Shown here: piece after piece, positions 25,959 to 36,073 of the stretch | Layout: the number at the start of each line of letters is the position of its first letter | Numbering within the stretch: position 1 is the stretch's first letter | Assembly (NCBI GenBank): GCA_023387235.1 | Contig: JAEWIJ010000042.1 | Coordinates: forward strand, 1 to 59,543 | Length of the DNA stretch: 59,543 nt | Direction of reading: 5' to 3' | Source of the DNA: Pseudomonadota bacterium | GTDB taxonomy: Bacteria; Pseudomonadota; Alphaproteobacteria; Rhizobiales; Hyphomicrobiaceae | The notes under the pieces: model-generated | Database searches by the model: none | Told to the model about the DNA's origin: nothing | Seen by the model: only the letters and a program-made list of their open reading frames with translations | Position numbers and translations under genes: made by a program

Positions 25959-27113
25959 TCACCCCAGACCGATCCATTTTCTGACGATCGGAAGATCGTT
26001 GAACGTGGCATAAATCATCAGCATAAGCACCAAGCTCAATCCGATCCTGAAACCAATCTCCTGCGTGCGTTCGCTGAGCGGTTTACGGCGAATGGCTTCC
26101 ATGAGGTAGAACAGCAGGTGGCCGCCATCCAGGAGCGGGATCGGGAAGAGGTTCAGGAGCCCGATGCTGACCGACAGAATTGCGGTCAGGTTGAGCAGGG
26201 GGACGAAGCCGCTGCTGGCCACCTGTCCCGAGACCTCCGCGATCCGGATCGGGCCTCCGAGCTGATCGGCCGCCTCCCGCCCCATGACCACGTCCCTGAG
26301 GTACCCGAGCGTGCGGCTGATCACGAAGTGGGTCTCGCGCACGCCGAGCACGACCGCATCGAGTACGCCATGGCGCTGATATTCGAGGTCCTGCGCCTGC
26401 ATGGTGCGGCGGATGCCGATCACGCCGACTCGGATCTTGTTGCCGAACCGGTCCTCGTGCTCACGCCGGTCGGGCGTTGCGGTCAGGTCCATTTTGAGCC
26501 CGCCGCGGTCGATCGTGAAACTCAGCGCCTGGTCGGCGCTCGTGGAGACAACCCGCTGCATCTCCTGGAAACTTTTGATCGGCGCGCCGTCGATGGCAAC
26601 GATCACGTCACCGGCCTGGAAGCCGGCCCGCGCCGCCGGTCCATCGGCGATCACCTCGTCGATCTTGGCGCTCGTGATCTGCACGCCGACGACCGCGAAG
26701 ATGCCGGCGAAGATCACGATCGCGAGCAGGAAGTTGGCGATCGGACCCGCGGCGACGATGGCCGCCCGCTGGCCGAGCGATTTCGTTTGGAACGCTCCCT
26801 GGCGCTCCTCGCGGCTCATGCGAGCCAGATTGTCCCGAGAAGGGACACTCGCCCCGTTTTCGTCGTCGACGAACTTCACGTAGCCGCCGAGCGGAATCCA
26901 TGCGAGCCGCCAGCGCGTGCCGTGGCGATCGTTGAAGCCCCAGATCTCACGGCCGAATCCTATTGAAAACGCTTGCACTTTCACGCCGCACCAGCGCGCG
27001 ACGAGGAAGTGCCCGAGCTCGTGGATGAAGACGACGACGGTCAGCACAAAGAGAAAGGGCAGCAGGACGGACAGGAAACTCCAGATCATGTCCAAGGGTA
27101 GTACTCCCGACAT
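25959..27113 (-). CDS. rseP: Site-2 intramembrane metalloprotease RseP
   Basis: RseP cleaves anti-sigma factors and leftover signal peptides inside the membrane. HELGH at 31-35 of the product binds zinc within the first span, and NLFPIPLLDGGHL near the end supplies the third ligand Asp. A single PDZ domain (around SAKIDEVIADGPAARAGFQ) lies between, as in shorter alphaproteobacterial versions. The start is uncertain: ATG 27113 is used here, TTG 27128 and ATG 27089 are in frame. It lies between dxr (81 nt) and bamA (237 nt). Confidence 0.95.
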   Translation of the reverse strand: MSGVLPLDMIWSFLSVLLPFLFVLTVVVFIHELGHFLVARWCGVKVQAFSIGFGREIWGFNDRHGTRWRLAWIPLGGYVKFVDDENGASVPSRDNLARMSREERQGAFQTKSLGQRAAIVAAGPIANFLLAIVIFAGIFAVVGVQITSAKIDEVIADGPAARAGFQAGDVIVAIDGAPIKSFQEMQRVVSTSADQALSFTIDRGGLKMDLTATPDRREHEDRFGNKIRVGVIGIRRTMQAQDLEYQRHGVLDAVVLGVRETHFVISRTLGYLRDVVMGREAADQLGGPIRIAEVSGQVASSGFVPLLNLTAILSVSIGLLNLFPIPLLDGGHLLFYLMEAIRRKPLSERTQEIGFRIGLSLVLMLMIYATFNDLPIVRKWIGLG

Positions 27114-27194
27114 TCTTTTACGGATCAAGCCCTTGTGGGCTCAGCAAAGGCGGCCGGCGAGGAACTGAGGCATCCTGCCTGGGTTAACCGTCGG

Positions 27195-28421
27195 CTAACT
27201 ATACCGCCGCAGCAAGCTGCGTGCCAGCGCGCGGCCTTCCTCATCCGCCGCGATCACATCGTCGAGCCCGGCCGGCTCCCTCACCTGGCCGAGCCGGGCC
27301 GCCGTCTCCTGAGCCTCCCCGGCGAGAGACGCGATCGCCGGGAACGGCACCCGGCGCTCGAGGAATGCCTCGACAGCCACCTCGTTGGCGGCATTGAGCA
27401 CCGCGCCGGCGGTCCCGCCGAGCTCCATGGTGCGGCGCGCGAGGCCGAGGGCGGGGAAGCGCTGCTCGTCCGGCGCCTCGAAGGTGAGCGCCCCGAGGCG
27501 CACCAGGTCGAGCCGCATGGTCGGCGCCGCCATGCGCTCCGGCCAAGCGAGGCTGAGCGCGATCGGCGTGCGCATGTCGGGATTGGCCATCTGGGCCAGC
27601 ACCGAGCCGTCGGCGAATTCAACCAGGCAGTGCACGATCGACTGCGGATGTACGACGACCGCGAGCTGATCGGCACCTACGGGGAAAAGATGATAGGCCT
27701 CGATAAGCTCGAGGCATTTGTTCATGAGGGTCGCCGAATCGACGGTGATCTTGCGCCCCATAGACCAATTCGGGTGGCGGGCCGCCTGCTCGGGGGTCGC
27801 CGTCGCGAGCTGCTCCGCCGTCCACGTGCGGAAGGGCCCGCCCGAGGCTGTCAGGACGATCCGCTCGATGTCCTTCGGGTCGTAGCCGCCGATCGACTGC
27901 AGGGCGGCGGAGTGCTCGGAATCGACCGGAACGAGTTGCACGCCCGCGTCGCGCACGGCTTGCATGAAGACCGTACCTCCCGAGACGAGGCACTCCTTGT
28001 TGGCTAGGGCAAGACGCCGCGCCGAGCGGACGGCCGCAAAGGTCGGCCGCAGTCCGGCAGCCCCCACGATCGCGGCCATGACGCAATCGACCGGCCGCAT
28101 GGCGGCTTCGACGAGCGCCGCCTCGCCCGCGGCGACCTCGATGCCGCTGCCGGCGAGGCGCGACTTCAGCTCCGCATAGCGCGCCGGATCGCCGATCACG
28201 GCCACGCGCGCGCGATGCTTCAGGGCGCGCTCGGCAAGATCGACGACGTTGGTCTGGGCCGTCAGTGCCTCGACTTCGAAATCCTCAGGATGTCCGGCGA
28301 TCAGATCGAGCGTGCTCGTCCCGACCGAGCCCGTTGCGCCGAGGATGCTGATGCGCCGAGGCAGTTTGTTGACCGCGCGGGTACGGGATGTCGTGGCCGG
28401 AATGACCGATACATTCTGCAT
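27195..28421 (-). CDS. dxr: 1-deoxy-D-xylulose 5-phosphate reductoisomerase
   Basis: Dxr makes MEP from DXP with NADPH, the committed step of the non-mevalonate isoprenoid route. The 408-residue enzyme has GATGSVG at 28-34, the metal site DSEHSA with the GGYDPK stretch, and the flexible loop PNWSMGRKITVDSATLMNK. The start is the ATG at 28421, 5 nt after the cdsA stop; the very long frame upstream is antisense-like noise over cdsA. Its product feeds UppS two genes upstream. Confidence 0.97.
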   Translation of the reverse strand: MQNVSVIPATTSRTRAVNKLPRRISILGATGSVGTSTLDLIAGHPEDFEVEALTAQTNVVDLAERALKHRARVAVIGDPARYAELKSRLAGSGIEVAAGEAALVEAAMRPVDCVMAAIVGAAGLRPTFAAVRSARRLALANKECLVSGGTVFMQAVRDAGVQLVPVDSEHSAALQSIGGYDPKDIERIVLTASGGPFRTWTAEQLATATPEQAARHPNWSMGRKITVDSATLMNKCLELIEAYHLFPVGADQLAVVVHPQSIVHCLVEFADGSVLAQMANPDMRTPIALSLAWPERMAAPTMRLDLVRLGALTFEAPDEQRFPALGLARRTMELGGTAGAVLNAANEVAVEAFLERRVPFPAIASLAGEAQETAARLGQVREPAGLDDVIAADEEGRALARSLLRRYS

Positions 28422-28426
28422 GACGC

Positions 28427-29272
28427 TCAATTCAGTCCGAGCAGCGCGCGGGCGGGCGCCTGAATGTCGACCACCACGGCATAGATCGCCGATACGACCA
28501 CCGCGGCAGCCAATCCATCGATCCGGTCCATGAAGCCGCCATGCCCCGGGATCAGCGTGCTCGCGTCCTTGACCCCATACTCGCGTTTCAGCGCCGATTC
28601 CAGCAGATCGCCAGCCTGCGACACAACGCCGAGCAGGGCGCCGGCCAGCATCATATACGCGATCGACAGCTCGGGCCGCATGAGCGCGAGCGCGAGCCCG
28701 ACGAGGCTGCCGGCGATGATCCCTCCGGCGAGACCGCTCCAGGTCTTGTTCGGCGAGATCCGGGGCATCAGCTTCGGCCCCCCGATCAGGCGGCCGGCGA
28801 AATACGCGCCCGTATCCGTCGCCCATACCGCGAGCAGCAGGAAGAGCACCCCCAGAAACCCGAAGGCGCCATGATGGAACCAGACCAGCGCCACGGCCGG
28901 GAGCCCGGCATAGAGCGCGCCGAAAGCGGCCATGTGCCCGCGCTCGCCGAACGCCAGAAGCGCCGAGATGATGGCTGCGACCAGGATGAGAACGAGCCCC
29001 AGCCCGGCAAGGCCCCTGGCCGACAGCAGCACGCCCGTGGCGACGGCCAGCGCCTGGATGATCAGGATGGCATCCACCCCGGCCGATCGGACAATGCGGC
29101 CCCATTCCCACGCGACGAGGACGCCGACGATCCCGACGACCATCGCGAAGGGCAGGACGCCTGCCCAGAGCGCACCGATCACCACGATCGCGAGCGCCAC
29201 GGCCGAGGCGATGCGCAGACCGAGATCCCGCATGGGGGCTCCGGCCGGCTTGGGCGTCTCGCCTTCCGTCAC
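28427..29272 (-). CDS. cdsA: Phosphatidate cytidylyltransferase
   Basis: CdsA makes CDP-diacylglycerol from phosphatidate and CTP. The 281-residue polytopic protein (about eight spans) ends with the family signature KDASTLIPGHGGFMDRID and the preceding SPNKTWSG. A GTG at 29272 with AAGGA 7 nt upstream is the best start; a later ATG at MRDLGL would also work. It is located between uppS (58 nt) and dxr (5 nt), so it is co-transcribed with both. Confidence 0.94.
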   Translation of the reverse strand: MTEGETPKPAGAPMRDLGLRIASAVALAIVVIGALWAGVLPFAMVVGIVGVLVAWEWGRIVRSAGVDAILIIQALAVATGVLLSARGLAGLGLVLILVAAIISALLAFGERGHMAAFGALYAGLPAVALVWFHHGAFGFLGVLFLLLAVWATDTGAYFAGRLIGGPKLMPRISPNKTWSGLAGGIIAGSLVGLALALMRPELSIAYMMLAGALLGVVSQAGDLLESALKREYGVKDASTLIPGHGGFMDRIDGLAAAVVVSAIYAVVVDIQAPARALLGLN

Positions 29273-29330
29273 GCCGACATCCTTCGCGCGCTCTCCGGCG
29301 CCCAGATGTTGGCAATCCAGGTCTTGGCGA

Positions 29331-30092
29331 TCATGAGCCGAGCACCTCTTTCGCCAGCCCCCCGAAACGCCGGTCGCGCGCCTGGAAGATCGAGATGGCC
29401 TCGAGAAGCTGATCGCGCCCGAAATCCGGCCATTTGACATCCATGAACACGAGCTCCGCGTAGGCTACCTGCCAGAGCAGGAAGTTCGAGAGGCGCTGCT
29501 CGCCGCTCGTGCGGATCAAGACATCGGGATCGGGCACGCCGACGGTATCGAGCTCCTGAGCGAGCAGCGCTTCCGTGACCGCACCGGGATCGATCTCGCC
29601 GCGACGCACACGCTCCGCAAGCCGCCGTGCGGCGGACGCGATCTCGGCCCGCGCACCATAGTTGAAGGCAATGACCAATGTCAGCGCCTGATTGCTGCGG
29701 GTGAGCGTCTGCGCCTCGTCGATGAGGCCGAGGAGCTCGCCGTCCACACGCCCGCGCTCGCCGATCACGCGGATGGCGACGCCGGCACGGTGCAGCTCCT
29801 GAAGATCACGCCGAATGAAGCGCTTGAGGAGCCCCATGAGATCGTCGATCTCGCTCGCCGGACGCGCCCAGTTCTCCGAGGAGAAGCTGAAGAGCGTGAG
29901 ATAGGGAATATTCAGGTCGATCGCGGCGCGGACCGTGCGCCGGACGGCCTCGACGCCCATGCGGTGGCCGAGGCGACGCGGCAAGCCGCGGCCATTCGCC
30001 CAGCGGCCGTTGCCATCCATGATAATGGCGACGTGCCGCGGCAGCGCTGGGCCGCTCCCTACAAGGCCAAGCTGTTGGCTGCGCTGGCTCAC
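29331..30092 (-). CDS. uppS: Undecaprenyl diphosphate synthase
   Basis: UppS condenses eight isopentenyl units on farnesyl diphosphate to the C55 lipid carrier of cell-wall and polysaccharide synthesis. In this 253-residue cis-prenyltransferase, Asp26 lies in the MDGNGRWA motif; FSFSSENW and the C-terminal DVLIRTSGEQRLSNFLLWQ motifs are intact. The start is a GTG at 30092 with AAGG shortly before it. A 205-bp gap separates it from frr. Confidence 0.96.
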   Translation of the reverse strand: MSQRSQQLGLVGSGPALPRHVAIIMDGNGRWANGRGLPRRLGHRMGVEAVRRTVRAAIDLNIPYLTLFSFSSENWARPASEIDDLMGLLKRFIRRDLQELHRAGVAIRVIGERGRVDGELLGLIDEAQTLTRSNQALTLVIAFNYGARAEIASAARRLAERVRRGEIDPGAVTEALLAQELDTVGVPDPDVLIRTSGEQRLSNFLLWQVAYAELVFMDVKWPDFGRDQLLEAISIFQARDRRFGGLAKEVLGS

Positions 30093-30297
30093 CCGCCCTT
30101 ATTGCGCCCCCGTTCTGAACTGGCGCCGCATCGGCGACAATAACTGCCGAGCGCGGAAAAATCGTTTGTGCGCGAACCGGTGGGCATCGGTCAAGGATGT
30201 TGATCTCGCCCCTTCGTCCGAACCGCTAGCCCTCGCGGAAGTGCAGTGGGAATGAATTCACAAGGCGTCCGTCCACCCTCTGCCGGGCTCCGACGGG

Positions 30298-30861
30298 TCA
30301 AACCTGTTTGATCTCAGTCTCCTTGACGCCCAGCATCTGATCAATGTCCTTGATCAGACGGTCCGTCAGCTCCTGAACCTTCGTCGAATTCTTGCGCTGA
30401 TCGTCCTCACTGATCTTGTGATCCTTTTCCAGCTTTTTCAGGACGTCCATGCCGTCGCGGCGCACGTTCCTGACGCCGACGCGGGCGTGCTCGGCATACT
30501 TATGGGCGAGCTTGACGAGTTCCTGGCGCCGCTCGGCATTGAGCGCGGGCACCGGAAGCCGCAGCAGTGTGCCGTCGACGATCGGATTGAGGCCGAGATT
30601 CGCCTCGCGGATGCCCTTGTCGACAGCGCCGACCTGGCTCTTGTCCCAGACCTGCACCGAGATCGTGCGCGCATCCGACACCGACACCGTCGCCACCTGG
30701 TTGAGCGGCATCTTGGCGCCATAGACCGTAACGACGACCGGATCGAGCAGGTTGGCGGACGCACGCCCCGTGCGCAGGCCTCCGAACTCGCGCTTCAGGC
30801 TCTCGATAACGCCGCGCATCCGGCGCTCGAGATCGTTCATGTCGAAGCTCGCCGTTGCCAT
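30298..30861 (-). CDS. frr: Ribosome recycling factor
   Basis: RRF splits post-termination ribosomes with EF-G. From the ATG at 30861 the protein has 187 residues, the normal length, with the helical bundle ends (MRGVIESLKREFGGLRTGRA and VRNVRRDGMDVLKKLEKD) and the small domain between. The frame is open 28 codons upstream without similarity. It follows pyrH by 150 nt, the conserved order. Confidence 0.97.
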   Translation of the reverse strand: MATASFDMNDLERRMRGVIESLKREFGGLRTGRASANLLDPVVVTVYGAKMPLNQVATVSVSDARTISVQVWDKSQVGAVDKGIREANLGLNPIVDGTLLRLPVPALNAERRQELVKLAHKYAEHARVGVRNVRRDGMDVLKKLEKDHKISEDDQRKNSTKVQELTDRLIKDIDQMLGVKETEIKQV

Positions 30862-31011
30862 GGTTTCAGCCTCCAAGACTGCTTGGGCTGCCCGTATTGC
30901 TTCGGCCGACGGGCTGCCGTGTCGCGTTCCTCCTGCGCCGGCCATGGCGCGGGCGACCTCGGTGAGCCGGCATCATATCCGGCCCGCTCGGTATGCCGTG
31001 GCGAAATCCGC

Positions 31012-31752
31012 CTACGGCGCTGCGGTGACCAGGGTGGAGCGGGCCTCGCCTTTCAGCATCTTGATGAGGTTGCCGCTCTCCTCGATGGAGAAGACAATTA
31101 CCGGAAGATTGTTGTCGCGGGCAAGGGCAATGGCGGCACCGTCCATGACCTTGAGGTTGCGCGTCAGTAGCTCGTCGTAGGTCAAACGATCGTAGCGCGT
31201 GGCGTTCTTGTCGTGCTTCGGATCGGCCGAGTAGACGCCATCGACCTGCGTCGCCTTCGCCAGAATTTCGCATTCCGTCTCGATCGCGCGCAGCGCCGCC
31301 GTCGTATCGGTCGTGAAGAACGGGTTGCCGGTGCCAGCGGCGAAGATGACGACGCGCCGCTCCTGGAGATGATGCAGCGCCTTGCTGCGCACGTAGGATT
31401 CGCACACCGTCGGCATGGGAATCGCGGACATCACGCGGGAATCGACGTTGGCCTGCTCGAGCGCATTCTGGAAGGCGAGCGCATTCATCACCGTCGCCAG
31501 CATGCCCATGTAGTCGGCCGCGGCGCGGTCCATGCCTTTCGCCGCACCGGCGAGGCCGCGGAAGATGTTGCCGCCGCCGATCACGACGGCAACCTCGACG
31601 CCGATGTCCACCGCCTGCTTGATGTCAGCCGCAAGCGCCTGGCAGACGCTGATATCGATACCGTAGCCCTGCTTGCCCATGAGGGCTTCGCCGGAGAGCT
31701 TGAGGAGAATGCGCTTGTAGCGTGGTCCGCTCGTGGTTCCGCTCACTGCCAT
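31012..31752 (-). CDS. pyrH: UMP kinase
   Basis: PyrH phosphorylates UMP to UDP and belongs to the amino-acid kinase fold. The 246-residue protein shows LLKLSGEALMG near 16-26, VIGGGNIFRG, and the C-terminal DGVYSADPK. A strong AGGAGGAGA precedes the ATG at 31752. rpsB and tsf, which normally stand before pyrH, are absent; a glutathione-transferase gene is upstream instead, so this is the head of the lipid A/envelope cluster here. Confidence 0.97.
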   Translation of the reverse strand: MAVSGTTSGPRYKRILLKLSGEALMGKQGYGIDISVCQALAADIKQAVDIGVEVAVVIGGGNIFRGLAGAAKGMDRAAADYMGMLATVMNALAFQNALEQANVDSRVMSAIPMPTVCESYVRSKALHHLQERRVVIFAAGTGNPFFTTDTTAALRAIETECEILAKATQVDGVYSADPKHDKNATRYDRLTYDELLTRNLKVMDGAAIALARDNNLPVIVFSIEESGNLIKMLKGEARSTLVTAAP

Positions 31753-31834
31753 TCTCCTCCTGTCGCCGACGTCGCGCATCGAATGCCGCCGCCGGGCACG
31801 ATCGTCAAGCGCCGAAAAAGCCGAAGCTGCTGCC

Positions 31835-32491
31835 TCAGGCGGGCTCGGCGTCGCGCTTGGCCATCATGGCTTTGAAGGCCGGACGCGCCTGCACCTTCGC
31901 GAGCCAAGCCTTGACGTTCGGATTGGCCTCGAACAGCTCGGGCGCGGCCTGGGCGTAGCGCACGCATTCCGCAAGGTTGATGTCCGCGACGGTGAAGCGG
32001 CCACCGACGACGTAGCCGCTCTCCGCGAGCGCCTTGTCCAGAACGGCGAATGGCGCCTTGAGCGCGGCAACCGCCGCATCGGCGACCTTCGGATCGCGCT
32101 CCGCCGCAGGCTTCGCCACGCGATGATAGAGGATCTGGATGGCGTGCGGCTCGACCTCGGTGAGCGCCCACGCCGTCCACGTCGTCATGAGGCCATCTTC
32201 CGCGATGTTCGCCGGTCCGAGCGGCCCGCCGTGCTTCTTTGCGAGATACAGGTTGATGCCGAGCGACTCGTGCAGAATGACGCCACTGTCGTCGATCGAC
32301 GGGATATGCCCGTTCGGGTTGATCTTGAGGAACTCTGGCGACTTGGTCGTCAGCGGAAACTGAGCTGTCGCCGCGCCGGCAGGGCGGTTGGCCTGGACGA
32401 CCGGCACGAGCTCGAATGGAATGCCGACTTCGTCGCAGAGCCAGATGTTGCGCGTCGCGCGTGAGCGGTACAGCCCGTAGATCTTGAGCAT
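31835..32491 (-). CDS. Glutathione S-transferase family protein
   Basis: 218 residues with an N-terminal thioredoxin-like GST domain (MLKIYGLYRSRATRNIWL; LHESLGINLYL for the glutathione peptide site at about 70-80) and a C-terminal helical domain with GGRFTVADINLAE. It likely conjugates or reduces electrophiles with glutathione; the substrate is unknown. The catalytic position near the first helix holds Ser/Arg (YRSRATRN). It follows the indolepyruvate oxidoreductase by 108 nt and precedes pyrH by 82 nt on the same strand. Confidence 0.9.
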   Translation of the reverse strand: MLKIYGLYRSRATRNIWLCDEVGIPFELVPVVQANRPAGAATAQFPLTTKSPEFLKINPNGHIPSIDDSGVILHESLGINLYLAKKHGGPLGPANIAEDGLMTTWTAWALTEVEPHAIQILYHRVAKPAAERDPKVADAAVAALKAPFAVLDKALAESGYVVGGRFTVADINLAECVRYAQAAPELFEANPNVKAWLAKVQARPAFKAMMAKRDAEPA

Positions 32492-32599
32492 GGAGTTCCC
32501 CGTTCTGAGAAAGGCTCCGCGCTTTTCGCACACCACACGACAACCGGGAAGCCGTTAGGCCCCCCGGTTTCGGAATATCTTTCCTCTGCTCGGCGCTCT

Positions 32600-35500
32600 C
32601 TATTCCGCAGCGATGCGGGCGGGCTTCGGGTCGCGCAGCATGGCCAGCAGCGCCGCCTCCTTGCGCTTCGTCTTCTCGTAATTGGCGTGCTTGACGTGAC
32701 CGAAGCCGCGGATCTCCTCCGGCAGGCGCGCAAGCGCCATCGCGGTCGCGTGCGTCTCCTTGGAGAGCCGCCGCTCGATCTCGCCGAGCATGGCCTCGTA
32801 GTCGAGGATCATCTGGCGCTCGAGTTTCCGCTCCGCCGTCATGCCGAAGACATCCCAGCGCGTGCCACGCAGCTTCTTGCCCTTCGCGAGGAAGCCGAAC
32901 ACCGGCATCATCCAGGCGCCGAGGCTGATCTTGCGCGGATGCCCCGTCACCTTGTCCTTGAAGAACCACGAAAGCAGCGGCGGCGCGAGGTGGAACTCGA
33001 GCTTGTGCTGCCCGTCGAAAGCGGTCTTGATCGCTTCGGCGAGCCGTCCGTCCGACTGGAGCCGCGCGACCTCGTACTCGTCCTTGTAGGCGAGCAGCTT
33101 GTAGTAGCCCGTGGCCACCGCCTCCGCGAGCCCCGAGGCCCCCGGCACCTTCTCCGCTTCGAGCTTCTCGAAGCGCGAGATCATGTCGCTGAAGCGCTTC
33201 GCGTATGCGGCGTCCTGGTAGTCGGTCAGATACTTCACGCGCGTCGCCGTGATATCGGCGAGCGTCGGCGCGACCTTCGCCGTACGCGGCTTCACGATGC
33301 GCTCGATGGCCTTCATGTCGTGCGCGGCGAGACGGCCGAAGCGGAAGGCGGAGCGGTTCATCTCGACCGCGGCGCCGTTGAGCTCGATGGCTTTCTCGAT
33401 AGCCTCGGCGCCGACCGGCACCTTGCCGAGCTGGTAGGCATAGCCGAGCATGAACATGTTCGACGCGATCGAATCGGCGAAGAGCTTTACCGCGAGGTCA
33501 TGCGCGTCGAGCGTATGGAGATCGCCCTTGCGGACGCGCTCCTCGATCGACCGCAGCAGCGCCATGCCCGGCACCTTGAGATCGGGCTGGCGCGTGAAGT
33601 CCGCAACCGGCATCTCGTGCGTCGAGGCGACAACCGCCGTGTGATCCGGCCGGATGGTCTCGAGCACCTTGTTCGACGCGGTCACGACGAGATCGCAGCC
33701 GATGACGAGATCGCTCGCCGCCGTGCCGATGCGGATCGCGTGGATGTCGTCGGCCGACTTCGCCACGCGGATATGACACGCGACGGCGCCGCCCTTCTGC
33801 GCGAGGCCCGTCATGTCGATCGAGCCGAAGCCCTTGTTGTCGAGATGCGCGGCCTGGCCGAGCACGGCCGAAATGGTCACGACGCCGGTGCCGCCGACGC
33901 CGGTCACGATGATCGTGTAGGGCTTGGCGAGATCCGGCTGCGTCGGCTCGGGCAAGCTCGCGAGCATCGTCGCGAGGCCGCCGTCGCCTGCCGCACCCTT
34001 GGGCTTTCTCGGCACGGCGCCGTGCACGGTCACGAAGCTGGGGCAGAAGCCGTTGACGCACGAGAAATCCTTGTTGCACGTCGACTGGTCGATGGCGCGC
34101 TTCGTGCCGAGCTCCGTCTCGAGCGGCACGACCGCGACGCAGTTCGACTTCACGCCGCAGTCGCCGCAGCCTTCGCACACTGCGGGATTGATGAAGGCGC
34201 GCTTGACCGGATCGGGGAACGCACCGCGCTTCCTGCGACGCCGCTTCTCGGCCGCACAGGTCTGATCGTAGATGAGCGCTGTAACGCCATCGATCTCTGA
34301 AAGCTCCTTCTGGACCTTCATGAGATCGCGGCGGTGATAGACGGGCGTACCCGCGGGCAGGAAGCCGGACGGATACTTGTGCGGCTCGTCCGTCACGACG
34401 ACGAGCTTCTTCACGCCTTCGGCGAGCACCTGCGCCGCAATGCGCCCAACGGTCGTGCCGCTTTCGAGCGACTGGCCTCCGGTCATGGCGACAGCGTCGT
34501 TGTAGAGGATCTTGTACGTCATGTTGACGTTGGCGGCGACCGCCGCGCGGATCGCAAGGCTGCCGGAATGCAGGTACGTGCCGTCGCCGAGGTTCTGGAA
34601 GACGTGCTTGCGCTTGGAGAATGGCGCTTCGCCGACCCAGTTCACGCCCTCGCCACCCATATGGGTGAAGCCTTCGGTCTTACGGTCCATCCACTGCGCC
34701 ATGTAGTGGCAGCCGATGCCTGCGTAGGCGCGCGAGCCTTCCGGCACGACCGTCGATGAGTTGTGCGGGCAGCCCGGGCAGAAGTACGGAATGCGTGTCG
34801 CGGCCTCGGTGCCGAGCGCCTTGTTGCCGCGGAGCTTCTTCAGGCCATCGACGCGCGTTCGAACACCGTCGTCGGTGCACCCCATGCGGATCATGCGCTC
34901 GCCGATCTCCAGCGCGATCTGGGTCGGCTCGAGCGCGCCTTTCGCGGGGAAGAGCCACTGCTCGTTCTCGTCCTTCTTGCCGAGCACGCGCGGACGGTTC
35001 GGCAGATCGTAGAGCTGCTCCTTGACCTGCGTCTCGATGAGCGCCCGCTTCTCCTCGACGACGAGAATGAGATCGAGCCCTTCGGCGAACTTCTTCACGC
35101 CTTCGGATTCGAGCGGCCAGGGCATGCCGACCTTGTAGAGGCGCAGGCCGAGCTGGTTCGCCTTGATCTCGTCGATGCCGAGCTCCTCCATGGCCGCGCG
35201 GACATCGAGGTAGCTCTTGCCGGTCGTGATGATGCCGATCTTGGGATCGGGTCCGCCGCTCGTGACGATGCGGTCGATCTTGTTGGCGCGGGCGAAAGCG
35301 AGGATGGCGCCGCGCTTGTAGTCGTGCAGGCGCGCTTCCTTGTCGAGCGCCTGATCGCCGACGCGGATGTTGAGCCCGCCCGGCGGCATGATGAAGTCGT
35401 CCGGGATCTTGATCTTCACGCGGTCGAGCCGGCCATCCACCGTCGCCGTCGACTCGATGTTGTCCTTGACGCACTTGATGCCGACCCAGACGCCGGCAAA

Positions 35501-36073
35501 GCGCGAAAGCCCGATGCCAATGAGGCCGTAGTCGAGGATCTCCTGCACGCCCGCAGGATTGAGCACCGGGATCATCGCGTCGAGCATCGCGAACTCGGAC
35601 TGGTGCGCCGAGGTCGAGCTTTCGCAGGTATGGTCGTCGCCGAGCAGCGCGAGCACGCCGCCGTTCTTCGATGTGCCGGAATGGTTGGCATGGCGGAAGA
35701 CGTCGCCGGTGCGATCGACGCCCGGGCCCTTGCCGTACCAGATGCCGAATACGCCGTCGTACTTGCCCTCGCCGCGCATCTCGGCCTGCTGGCTGCCCCA
35801 GATGGCCGTCGCCGCGATGTCCTCGTTCAGGCCGGGATTGAAGACGACGTTGTGTTTTGCGAGCAGCTTTTGCGTGCGCAGCATCGCGGCTTCGAGACCG
35901 GCAATGGGCGAGCCGCGGTAGCCGCTGACGTAACCGCCGGTATTGAGCCCCGCCTGCTTGTCGCGCACCTGCTGCATCATGACGAGCCGGACGATCGCCT
36001 GCGCGCCCGTGAGGAGCTGGTGGCTGTCGTCGAGATCGAACTTGTCGTCCAGCGTCGGGCTGCTCTTGACCAT
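32600..36073 (-). CDS. Indolepyruvate ferredoxin oxidoreductase, fused alpha-beta form
   Basis: A 1157-residue fused enzyme that oxidatively decarboxylates indolepyruvate and other aryl-pyruvates with ferredoxin-type electron carriers, in aromatic amino-acid breakdown. The N-terminal pyrimidine/transferase domains start with GYRGSPIAGLE; the ThDP domain carries FCPGCPHNSS, GIGCHYMAQWMDR, QNLGDGTYLHSG; a [4Fe-4S] region has VCEGCGDCG and a second Cys group (CNKDFSCVNGFC); the gamma-type part begins near VTGVGGTGVV. The start ATG at 36073 is chosen for AAAGGTGA 6 nt upstream; the frame continues 53 codons further. The GST gene follows. Confidence 0.93.
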   Translation of the reverse strand: MVKSSPTLDDKFDLDDSHQLLTGAQAIVRLVMMQQVRDKQAGLNTGGYVSGYRGSPIAGLEAAMLRTQKLLAKHNVVFNPGLNEDIAATAIWGSQQAEMRGEGKYDGVFGIWYGKGPGVDRTGDVFRHANHSGTSKNGGVLALLGDDHTCESSTSAHQSEFAMLDAMIPVLNPAGVQEILDYGLIGIGLSRFAGVWVGIKCVKDNIESTATVDGRLDRVKIKIPDDFIMPPGGLNIRVGDQALDKEARLHDYKRGAILAFARANKIDRIVTSGGPDPKIGIITTGKSYLDVRAAMEELGIDEIKANQLGLRLYKVGMPWPLESEGVKKFAEGLDLILVVEEKRALIETQVKEQLYDLPNRPRVLGKKDENEQWLFPAKGALEPTQIALEIGERMIRMGCTDDGVRTRVDGLKKLRGNKALGTEAATRIPYFCPGCPHNSSTVVPEGSRAYAGIGCHYMAQWMDRKTEGFTHMGGEGVNWVGEAPFSKRKHVFQNLGDGTYLHSGSLAIRAAVAANVNMTYKILYNDAVAMTGGQSLESGTTVGRIAAQVLAEGVKKLVVVTDEPHKYPSGFLPAGTPVYHRRDLMKVQKELSEIDGVTALIYDQTCAAEKRRRRKRGAFPDPVKRAFINPAVCEGCGDCGVKSNCVAVVPLETELGTKRAIDQSTCNKDFSCVNGFCPSFVTVHGAVPRKPKGAAGDGGLATMLASLPEPTQPDLAKPYTIIVTGVGGTGVVTISAVLGQAAHLDNKGFGSIDMTGLAQKGGAVACHIRVAKSADDIHAIRIGTAASDLVIGCDLVVTASNKVLETIRPDHTAVVASTHEMPVADFTRQPDLKVPGMALLRSIEERVRKGDLHTLDAHDLAVKLFADSIASNMFMLGYAYQLGKVPVGAEAIEKAIELNGAAVEMNRSAFRFGRLAAHDMKAIERIVKPRTAKVAPTLADITATRVKYLTDYQDAAYAKRFSDMISRFEKLEAEKVPGASGLAEAVATGYYKLLAYKDEYEVARLQSDGRLAEAIKTAFDGQHKLEFHLAPPLLSWFFKDKVTGHPRKISLGAWMMPVFGFLAKGKKLRGTRWDVFGMTAERKLERQMILDYEAMLGEIERRLSKETHATAMALARLPEEIRGFGHVKHANYEKTKRKEAALLAMLRDPKPARIAAE

